Origin: Leifsonia sp. AG29
Lineage (GTDB): Bacteria > Actinomycetota > Actinomycetes > Actinomycetales > Microbacteriaceae
Assembly (NCBI RefSeq): GCF_009765225.1
Contig: NZ_VMSF01000001.1
Span: forward strand, 1,426,001-1,490,000
Length of the DNA: 64,000 bases
Direction: 5' to 3'
The position numbers and the translations under genes were made by a program. This document shows positions 57,970 to 64,000 of the stretch, piece by piece (within the stretch, counting starts at the first letter, position 1; each line of letters begins with the position of its first letter). The notes below the pieces were generated by a model. It did not search any database and had not been told where the DNA came from. It worked only from the letters and a program-made list of their open reading frames with translations.

Positions 57970-59141
57970 GCGAACGCTCCGAGCCCCGTGAGCGCCCTCC
58001 CGAGGACGAGCGTGTGGATCTCATCCGTTCCCTCGTAGGTGCGCACGGACTCGAGGTTCGCCATGTGGCGCATCACGGGGAACGCGCTCGTGACGCCGTC
58101 GCCGCCGAGGACGGTCCGCGCCTCGCGCGCGATCGCAAGCGCCTCGCGCACGCTGTTCAGCTTCCCGACGCTGATCTGAGCGGGCGTGAGCCGGCCGGTC
58201 TCCTTCAGCCGACCGAGATGCAGCGCGAGCAGGACGCCCTTCTCGTACTCCACGAGCATGTCGGCGAGCTTCGCCTGGATCAGCTGGGTCGACCCGATCG
58301 GCCGCCCGAACACCTGGCGGCTCGTGGCACGGCCGAGGGCCGCCTCCAGGCAGCTGCGTGCCGCGCCCATCGCCCCCCAGACGATTCCGTAGCGGGCCTC
58401 GTTCAGGCACCCGAACGGCCCGGAGAGCCCGCGCGCGCCCGGCAGCAGGGCGTCGGATGGCACGCGGACCTCGTCGAGGGTCACGTCGCACTGCACCGAG
58501 GCGCGCATCGAGAGCTTGCCTTCGATGGGCCGTGCGGAGAACCCGACCGACTCGGTCGGGACCAGGAAGCCGCGGACGCCGTCCTCCGTCGCCGCCCACA
58601 CGACAGCGACGTGGGCGAGGGAGGCGAGCCCGATCCAGCGCTTGGAGCCGGTGATGACCCAGTCGTCGCCGTCGCGGTGCGCCGACGTGCGCATCGCGCC
58701 GGGGTCGCTTCCGCCGTCCGGTTCGGTGAGGGCGAAGCACCCGATCCGCTCGCCGCGCGCCATGGCCGGAAGCCACTCGGCACGCTGCTCGTCGGAGCCG
58801 TACTTCGAGATCGCGCTCATGGCGAGCGAGCCCTGCACCGACACGAAGGTGCGCCAGCCGCTGTCGGCGGCCTCGAGCTCGTGGCAGACGAGCCCGTACG
58901 AGACCGCCCCGGCGCCCGCGCAACCCGGGTCCATGAGGTGCATGCCCAGGAACCCGGCGGCGCCGAGCTCGCTCACGAGCTCCGTCCGGAAGTGCTTGTC
59001 CTCGAAGTCCTGCTCGATGATCGGGAGGATGCGCTGCTCGGCGAACGAGCGCGCCCGATCGCGCCAGCCCCGTTCCTCCTCGGTGAGGAGCGGGTCGATG
59101 CTGAAGACGTCCTCCAGGGCTGCTCGCGGGTCGGGGGTCAT
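57966..59141 (-). CDS. Acyl-CoA dehydrogenase (glutaryl-CoA dehydrogenase-like)
   Basis: This 391-aa flavoprotein has the catalytic base in VRTYEGTDEIHTLVLGRALTG near the C-terminus, matching the YEGTxDIHxLILGR pattern of glutaryl-CoA dehydrogenases. FALTEPDGGSDPGAM and WITGSKRWIGLA form the FAD and substrate pocket. It would oxidise and decarboxylate glutaryl-CoA to crotonyl-CoA. The arginine that binds the glutaryl carboxylate cannot be placed with certainty without alignment. Both ends overlap neighbouring genes by 4 bp. Confidence 0.87.
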   Translation of the reverse strand: MTPDPRAALEDVFSIDPLLTEEERGWRDRARSFAEQRILPIIEQDFEDKHFRTELVSELGAAGFLGMHLMDPGCAGAGAVSYGLVCHELEAADSGWRTFVSVQGSLAMSAISKYGSDEQRAEWLPAMARGERIGCFALTEPDGGSDPGAMRTSAHRDGDDWVITGSKRWIGLASLAHVAVVWAATEDGVRGFLVPTESVGFSARPIEGKLSMRASVQCDVTLDEVRVPSDALLPGARGLSGPFGCLNEARYGIVWGAMGAARSCLEAALGRATSRQVFGRPIGSTQLIQAKLADMLVEYEKGVLLALHLGRLKETGRLTPAQISVGKLNSVREALAIAREARTVLGGDGVTSAFPVMRHMANLESVRTYEGTDEIHTLVLGRALTGLGAFA

Positions 59142-60325
59142 TCGGGGTTCTCCGTTTCTGTGAGCGCGGGGGAGTCCTGCGCGGCCATCTCATCGGCCCA
59201 CAGGGCCTGGTGCTCGCCGTGCCGGGGCGCGGGCGAGCGGTGCTCCGCGGGGGCGTCCCGCAGGCGGATGGGAGTCGCCGGCTGGCGGGAGGTGCGGCCC
59301 GTGGCGGCATCCGTCGCGACGACGGCCGGGTCGAGGCCGAGCGCCTCGGCGAAGGCGAAGGCCTCGGCGATCGTGTTCACGATGCCTGCCGGCACGCGCG
59401 CCCGGCCGAGGGCGGTCACCCACTCTCCGGCGCTCCGTGCAGCGAGCAGCGGCGCCAGCTCGGCGCGGAGCTCCTCCCGGGAGGCGACGCGGCGGTCGTT
59501 GGTGCGGAAGCGCTCGTCCCCGGCCAGGTCCGGGCGGCCGAGCACCTCCGCGAAGGCAGCGAACTGCCGGTCGGTGCCCACGGCGACGACGAGGTCGCGG
59601 TCGGCGGCGCTGAACGATTCGTAGGGGGCGATCGAGGGGTGGGCGTTGCCCAGGCGGGAGGGGGAGCGGCCGGTCGCCAGCGTGCTGGAGGCCTGGTTGG
59701 TGAGGGCGGAAAGCAGCGAGCTGAGGAGGTCGACGTCGACCCGCGTGCCGAGGCCCGTCCGGTCGCGTTCGCGCAGCGCGAGGAGGATCCCCGCCAGGGC
59801 GTTCTGGCCGGTGAGGACGTCCACGAGGGCCACGCCCGCCTTGGTCGGCTCGCCCTCGGGCGAACCGGTGATCGACATCAGGCCGCCGACCGCCTGGACC
59901 AGGAGGTCGTAGCCGGGCAGCTCCGCGCCTCCCGCGCGCCCGAAGCCGGTTATCGAGCAATAGATCAGCCCTGGGTTGCGCTGTCGCAGAATCTCCTCGT
60001 CCAGGCCGAATCCCTCCATGACGCCGGGCCGGAAGTTCTCGACGACGACGTCGGCTGTCTCGGCGAGCCGGCGGGCGGTGGCGAGCCCGTCCGGCTGGGA
60101 GAGGTCGCAGATCACGGAGCGCTTGCCGCGGTTCACCGATGCGAAGTACGTGGACTCGCCGAAGGCGTCGACCGGCGGTCGCCAGGAGCGCGTGTCGTCT
60201 CCGGCGGGGCTCTCGATCTTGACGACGTCCGCCCCGAAGTCGGCGAGCATCATGGTCGCGTACGGCCCCGCCAGCACGCGGGAGAAGTCGGCGACCCGGA
60301 GACCCGCGAGCACTCCCTCGGCCAT
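59138..60325 (-). CDS. CaiB/BaiF-type (family III) CoA-transferase
   Basis: This 395-aa enzyme begins LRVADFSRVLAGPYATMML and has GADVVKIESPAGDDTRSW. The catalytic aspartate lies in PGYDLLVQAVGGLMSITG (about residue 166), all typical of family III transferases. Next to a glutaryl-CoA dehydrogenase-like gene it fits a succinyl-CoA:glutarate CoA-transferase. ATG chosen at MAEGVLAGL because AAGGGGG is 6 nt upstream. It is the first gene of the leftward operon, divergent from the GntR regulator. Confidence 0.89.
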   Translation of the reverse strand: MAEGVLAGLRVADFSRVLAGPYATMMLADFGADVVKIESPAGDDTRSWRPPVDAFGESTYFASVNRGKRSVICDLSQPDGLATARRLAETADVVVENFRPGVMEGFGLDEEILRQRNPGLIYCSITGFGRAGGAELPGYDLLVQAVGGLMSITGSPEGEPTKAGVALVDVLTGQNALAGILLALRERDRTGLGTRVDVDLLSSLLSALTNQASSTLATGRSPSRLGNAHPSIAPYESFSAADRDLVVAVGTDRQFAAFAEVLGRPDLAGDERFRTNDRRVASREELRAELAPLLAARSAGEWVTALGRARVPAGIVNTIAEAFAFAEALGLDPAVVATDAATGRTSRQPATPIRLRDAPAEHRSPAPRHGEHQALWADEMAAQDSPALTETENPE

Positions 60326-60397
60326 GCGCACCCCCTTGCGCGTGCCGCCTCGGCGCGGACACGCTCATTCATCCTATACCGCATGATTATTCGCGGC

Positions 60398-60403
60398 TAT
60401 CGT
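60398..60403 (+). promoter_or_regulatory. -10 box of the GntR-Cache-FHA-PP2C operon
   Basis: TATCGT ends 6 nt before the GTG start of the GntR gene, matching the leaderless spacing found elsewhere in the window. The divergent gap to the CoA-transferase is 84 bp and is notably AT-richer than its surroundings. Confidence 0.5.
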
Positions 60404-60409
60404 GGGGGC

Positions 60410-61177
60410 GTGACCGACCTCACGACACGCGGCGCGCCAGGGGCGCGCGCGGCCGTCTTCGCCCAGCTCGCCGACGCCGGCCGCGCGGAGCAGGTCGCCC
60501 AGCGCCTCGCCGACGCGATCGTCCTCGGCGTGCTCGCAGCGGGCGAGCGGCTCCCCAGCGAGGCCGAGCTGGCGCGGCGATTCGGTGTCGCGCTGGTGAC
60601 GGCGCGGGAGGGGCTCGGCATGCTCCGCGAGGCGGGTCTCGTCGAGACGCGGCGCGGCCGTGACGGCGGCAGCTTCGTCGTGGCACCGGCCGATGCCGAC
60701 GACGCCCTGCTCGTCGCGCGCCTGCGGGGGATCTCGCGGGTCGAGCTCTCCGACCTGGCCGTGTATCTGACGGCCATCGCCGCGGGGTGCGCCGATCAGG
60801 CGGCGCTCCGGGCGACGGCGATCGACGACGAGAGACTGGCCGGATGGGTCGCCGCAGCGGACTTCTCCACGGCGGCCGCGGCCCGCCGCAATGCCGGCGG
60901 CTTCCTCCTGGAGCTCGCCGTCCTCAGCCAATCCACCAGGTTGGTGCGCGAGCAGATCAGGCTGCAGGCGGAGCACGGCCCGTTGCTCTGGGTGGGGATG
61001 CGCGATCCCGCGCTCCGCGAGCGCACGGCCGAGTGGATCGCCGCGGTGGCGCGTGCCGTCGCGCAGCGGGATGCCGCCGCCGCCCGGTCGGAGATCGGCG
61101 AGCTGCTGACGGCGATCGCCCAATGGCTGCTGGCGGCCAAGACACGGATCGAGACGGGAGGCGGTATGGATGCCTGA
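60410..61177 (+). CDS. GntR/FadR-type transcriptional regulator
   Basis: This 255-aa protein has an N-terminal winged HTH (about 24-88: RLADAIVLGVLAAGERLP, ELARRFGVALVTAREGLGML). A helical C-terminal domain is related to FCD. The FCD metal-binding histidine normally found in an FHxxLA motif is replaced by leucine (GGFLLELAVLSQSTRLV), so the usual metal/carboxylate site seems lost. The GTG at 60410 is chosen from the -10 spacing; an ATG nine codons upstream lies inside the promoter region. It overlaps the Cache gene by 8 bp and probably controls the divergent CoA-transferase operon. Confidence 0.85.
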   Translation: MTDLTTRGAPGARAAVFAQLADAGRAEQVAQRLADAIVLGVLAAGERLPSEAELARRFGVALVTAREGLGMLREAGLVETRRGRDGGSFVVAPADADDALLVARLRGISRVELSDLAVYLTAIAAGCADQAALRATAIDDERLAGWVAAADFSTAAAARRNAGGFLLELAVLSQSTRLVREQIRLQAEHGPLLWVGMRDPALRERTAEWIAAVARAVAQRDAAAARSEIGELLTAIAQWLLAAKTRIETGGGMDA

Positions 61178-61904
61178 GACGATCGCGCTCGACACCGTCC
61201 GCGTGGCGGCCGAACACGTCGGCACGCTGTTCGCCGAGGTGCACGAAACCCTCACCGGGTGGCGTCGGCGGGTGCTGCTCGGGCTCGCGGAGGATCCCTC
61301 CTCGGCCGCTCTCGACGACCTGGTCAGCGCGCTCGTCCTCCCGCCTCTCGCGGAACCGGAGGCGCTGCTCGTCGGCGCCGGGTTCGTCGCCGCGCCCGAA
61401 CTCCTGGGCGGCCGCGACCTGCACTTCGCCTGGTGGCTGGGGCCCCTCGACGCCAACCCGGTCTTCGGTGCGACGAGCGAGCCGACCCGGCTGGACCTCG
61501 CCACGCGGTACTACACGGACTATCTGCGCGACTTCCGCTCCCTCGAGTGGTACAGCATCCCCGCCTCGACGCACCGGGCGCACATCACCGGCCCGTACGT
61601 GGACCATCTGTGCGCGTGCGACTACATCGTGACGGTTACCATCCCGGTCGAACGGGACGGAGCGATGATCGGCGTCGTCGGCGCGGATCTGTACGTCAAG
61701 CGGCTGGAGCGGGAGCTCCTCCCGTCGATGCTCGAGTCCGGTGAGCCGCTCGCCCTGGTGAACGAGCACGGGAGGGTCGTCGTGTCGACCGATCCCACGG
61801 TGGCGGGCGGCAGCGTCCTCGTCGTCGAGGGCGCCGCGGCGCTCGAGTGCCCGGGAACGCCGTTCCGGCTGGTGCGGACCACGACCGGGAGGCGGGAGCG
61901 ATGA
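61170..61904 (+). CDS. Free-standing Cache/PDC-type sensor protein
   Basis: This 244-aa protein has a PDC/Cache fold signature. An N-terminal helix is followed by a strand-rich region with RYYTDYLRDFRSLEWYSI, GPYVDHLCACDYIVTVTIPV and GAMIGVVGADLYVKRLE, the classic ligand-pocket pattern of dCache domains. Unlike normal Cache domains, it has no membrane segment, signal peptide or output domain, so it is probably a cytosolic ligand binder. Its start lies within the end of the GntR gene and its stop overlaps the FHA gene. It may sense the catabolised acid or amine and act on GntR. Confidence 0.8.
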   Translation: MPETIALDTVRVAAEHVGTLFAEVHETLTGWRRRVLLGLAEDPSSAALDDLVSALVLPPLAEPEALLVGAGFVAAPELLGGRDLHFAWWLGPLDANPVFGATSEPTRLDLATRYYTDYLRDFRSLEWYSIPASTHRAHITGPYVDHLCACDYIVTVTIPVERDGAMIGVVGADLYVKRLERELLPSMLESGEPLALVNEHGRVVVSTDPTVAGGSVLVVEGAAALECPGTPFRLVRTTTGRRER

Positions 61905-63070
61905 CCCCCGGTTACGCCCGCTACGCGCCGACCGCGGGGCCCTCCCGATGGCTCGTGATCGCCGGCCGGACGTTCCTCGCCGCGGTCGAGAGCACGGTCT
62001 CCGACGCGATCGTCGACACGCTGTTCTGGCTCGCCGGGTCGGAACTCGCCATGATCGAGTCGGTCGTCGGGGCGTTCCCTCTCGCGGGCCCGGAGAGCGT
62101 GCGCTCGTTCGCCGTGGCGGAGCTCGGACCGATCGGCCCGGAGGGCGAGACCGTCGTCACAGCCGTGGTCCGCGGGTCGGCAGCGATCGACGTGTTCTCG
62201 GTCGGAGGCGCGCGCCGGTTCGGGTCGGGCGGCGTCCAGCCCTGGGTGCTGGCGGAGTTCCGCGGTGTGACGGGGCTTGTCCTCGGCGGCGAGGATGCGC
62301 CGACGGGGCCCGTGGCACGACGCGCAACGGGCTCGCTCCCGATCGGCATCGCCGTGGTCGACGGGGAGCTGCTCACCTGGAGCGCGTCTCCGCTCGAACG
62401 AGCAGCCGCCGCTGAAGCGCGGCCCGAGGCCCCCGAGGCGCCGTCGGATCCGGCCGCGGTCGACGAGACGATCATCCGCGGCCGTCAACCCGGCTCCAGC
62501 CTGTTCCTGCACCCCGAGGCGCCCGTCATCCCGGGCGGACATCCGGTCAGCCACGAGGTGCCGGGTGCGATCGACATCGAGGAGCCTCCGGCCGCCGGGC
62601 CCGTCGTCCGCACGCCCGGGATCTCGGATCGTCCGGGTCCCGTCCCGCTCGTCGGCGCGCCCGCGATCGCGGACCCGTTGCCGGAGACAGAGCCCGTCAT
62701 CCGCCCGAAAGCGCCCGCGAGCTTCGCGGTCCGCCTCCCCTCCGGCGAGAGCATTCCGCTCGACGAGCCCGTGGTGCTCGGGAGACGACCGGTGGCACCG
62801 CGGGTCGGATCGGGACCGGTGCCGCGCCTCGTCGCGGTCGCGTCGGCGACGCAGGAGGTCTCCTCCACCCACGCGCGGATCGAGCAATCGGGCGATGCCG
62901 TGGTGGTCACCGACCTGCGCTCCACCAACGGGACGCGGGTCACCGGACCCGGCGGCTCGGTCCGTCTGCGGCCAGGGGAGTCCCGCGTCGTGCTCATCGG
63001 CGCGAGGGTGGACATCGGCGACGGTAATATCATCGAGATCACCGCCCGCCGAGACGAAGGACGCGAGTGA
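61901..63070 (+). CDS. FHA-domain protein
   Basis: This 389-aa protein has three parts. Residues 1-160 form a globular domain with no recognised family (SRWLVIAGRTFLAAVESTV...). The middle (about 165-290) is a proline/alanine-rich linker. The C-terminal FHA domain (about 290-385) has VVLGRRP, SSTHARIE and LRSTNGTRV, the phosphothreonine-binding residues. FHA domains read Ser/Thr kinase signals. The ATG overlaps the Cache stop and the stop overlaps the PP2C start, both by 4 bp. No kinase gene is in the window. Confidence 0.87.
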   Translation: MTPGYARYAPTAGPSRWLVIAGRTFLAAVESTVSDAIVDTLFWLAGSELAMIESVVGAFPLAGPESVRSFAVAELGPIGPEGETVVTAVVRGSAAIDVFSVGGARRFGSGGVQPWVLAEFRGVTGLVLGGEDAPTGPVARRATGSLPIGIAVVDGELLTWSASPLERAAAAEARPEAPEAPSDPAAVDETIIRGRQPGSSLFLHPEAPVIPGGHPVSHEVPGAIDIEEPPAAGPVVRTPGISDRPGPVPLVGAPAIADPLPETEPVIRPKAPASFAVRLPSGESIPLDEPVVLGRRPVAPRVGSGPVPRLVAVASATQEVSSTHARIEQSGDAVVVTDLRSTNGTRVTGPGGSVRLRPGESRVVLIGARVDIGDGNIIEITARRDEGRE

Positions 63071-63903
63071 CCCAGATCGGTCGCAGCAGCAGACGCCACA
63101 CCGTGGCCGTCCCGGGCACCCCCGACGCCCGCATCAGCCTGTCGTGGGCGGCGCTCAGCGACACGGGCTACCGCCGCAGCGTCAACGAGGACAGCCTCCT
63201 GGCCCGGTCGCCCATCTTCGCGGTGGCGGACGGGATGGGCGGCCACACGGCCGGCGACTTCGCCAGCACTGCGGTCGTCACCCGGCTCGCCGAGCAGGTC
63301 GCCTCCGACTTCGTCGGGGAGGAGGCGCTCACCTCGGCGCTCCGGGCGGCGGTCGACGACATGGGCCGCGGCGTCGGGCACACGGACCTCGGCACCGGCA
63401 CGACGGTCACCGGCATCGCCCTCACCCTCGTCCAGGGATCGCCCTACTGGCTCGTGTTCAACATCGGCGACTCGCGCGTCTACAATTTCCGCGACGGCGT
63501 GCTCGAGCAGCTCACGGTCGACCACTCGATCGTGCAGGAGCTGCTCGACGCCGGGGCGATCACGCCGGCCGAGGCGGAGGTCCACCCGCACAGCAACGTC
63601 ATCACCCGGGCGGTCGGGTTCAACGAGGACCCGGTCCCGGACTTCTTCCTGTTCCCGATCGTCGCGGGCTCGCGCCTCCTGGTCTGCTCCGACGGTCTCA
63701 CGAAGGAACTCACCGAGCACGGGATCCGCTACTTCCTCTCCGAGGGCAGCACACCGCTCGACGCGGCTCAGCAGCTGATGGACGCCGCGCTCGGCAACGG
63801 AGGCCGTGACAACGTGACGGTCGTCGTCGTCGACGTGCTCGCGACGCCCGAGAGCGGCGCTCACCGCGACGGCGTTTCGCGCCGCGCGGCGCGCCGTCAC
63901 TGA
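63067..63903 (+). CDS. PP2C-family Ser/Thr protein phosphatase
   Basis: This 278-aa metal-dependent phosphatase has the PP2C motifs SDTGYRRSVNEDSLL, FAVADGMGGHTAGD (metal-binding aspartate), GTTVTGIAL, FNIGDSRVYNF, LLVCSDGLT and GRDNVTVVVVDV. There is no membrane segment, so it is soluble. The GTG overlaps the FHA gene. It would reverse phosphorylation recognised by the FHA partner. The complete catalytic set suggests an active enzyme. Confidence 0.94.
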   Translation: MTQIGRSSRRHTVAVPGTPDARISLSWAALSDTGYRRSVNEDSLLARSPIFAVADGMGGHTAGDFASTAVVTRLAEQVASDFVGEEALTSALRAAVDDMGRGVGHTDLGTGTTVTGIALTLVQGSPYWLVFNIGDSRVYNFRDGVLEQLTVDHSIVQELLDAGAITPAEAEVHPHSNVITRAVGFNEDPVPDFFLFPIVAGSRLLVCSDGLTKELTEHGIRYFLSEGSTPLDAAQQLMDAALGNGGRDNVTVVVVDVLATPESGAHRDGVSRRAARRH

Positions 63904-64000
63904 CCTCGGTCGCTCCTAGGAGGTCTCCCGCCGTCGGACTTGTCCCCCGACTTGGGGGTGCCCGCGTTGTCCCCCGAACGGGTCGCGCACCACCGGTCGG
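63897..64000 (-). CDS. Possible 3' end of a leftward gene, cut by the window edge
   Basis: The minus strand has an open frame entering from the right edge and ending TGA at 63897-63899, 7 bp inside the PP2C 3' end. The visible 34 residues end in a hydrophilic tail with a repeated SGDN/SGDK unit (from two TTGTCCCCCGA repeats on the plus strand, 63940 and 63967). No family can be assigned. Confidence 0.35.
   Translation of the reverse strand, partial: DRWCATRSGDNAGTPKSGDKSDGGRPPRSDRGQ

Noticed and set aside
63940-63977. Two copies of TTGTCCCCCGA near the right edge
   Set aside because: Only two copies 27 bp apart, explained by a repeated SGDN/SGDK unit in a possible minus-strand coding end. 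Not a CRISPR or attachment site.

Overview
The window is a continuous stretch of high-GC (about 70%) chromosome from a Gram-positive actinobacterium. It is most likely a member of the Microbacteriaceae (Leifsonia-like). The evidence is the tandem clpP1-clpP2-clpX locus, the order obgE-proB-proA-nadD-rsfS, an ileS T-box leader with a very short specifier stem, a long RNase E/G, many GTG/TTG starts, 4-bp stop/start overlaps, and many apparently leaderless promoters. The family placement is inferred from gene content; no phylogeny was run. I see no IS element, prophage, integrase or CRISPR array. Nearly everything is core or ordinary metabolic chromosome.

Layout. 0-4 kb: a leftward operon for an ABC exporter with its two-component system. 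4-10 kb: aminopeptidase N, ribose-5-phosphate isomerase B, a Nei-type DNA glycosylase with one altered zinc ligand, an amidohydrolase and a membrane protein. 10.3-10.8 kb: a pair of matched inverted-repeat elements, tRNA-Gly(TCC) and tRNA-Pro(TGG). 10.8-15.7 kb: the protein-quality-control block tig, (TPR protein), clpP1, clpP2, clpX. 15.6-21.2 kb: a CLC-type channel, an M3 oligopeptidase, and a divergent ArsR regulator-MFS-small protein operon. A four-copy 14-bp-phased repeat lies between the peptidase and the regulator. 21-27 kb: a paralogous GNAT pair, valS, and an MHS-type transporter divergent from a TetR regulator. 27.2-33.7 kb: T-box-controlled ileS, folC, a DUF4233-like gene, ndk and a VKOR-like protein. 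33.7-44.4 kb: rne with a structured leader, DUF4031, rplU-rpmA-obgE-proB-proA, nadD, a low-complexity membrane-anchored protein, rsfS and tRNA-Ala(GGC). 44.5-49.9 kb: an LCP-family protein, two membrane proteins, a DHA2 MFS exporter, a UbiA prenyltransferase and a YceI protein.

49.9-64 kb is the accessory-metabolism region. A leftward Lrp-aminotransferase-FAD oxidoreductase operon faces a rightward aldehyde dehydrogenase and APC permease. Together they look like polyamine/diamine uptake and catabolism. Next comes a leftward, fully overlapping CoA-transferase-acyl-CoA dehydrogenase-aldehyde dehydrogenase operon that fits glutarate to crotonyl-CoA chemistry. Diverging from it is a four-gene overlapping operon: GntR regulator, free-standing Cache-type sensor, FHA protein and PP2C phosphatase. 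The most interesting candidate system is this coupling of a C5-dicarboxylate/diamine catabolic locus to a two-protein sensor and a phospho-signalling pair.

A recurring regulatory feature is a TAnnnT (or CATAAT) -10 hexamer placed exactly 6 nt before the start codon. It is seen at a dozen genes on both strands, supports leaderless transcription, and helped to fix their start sites.
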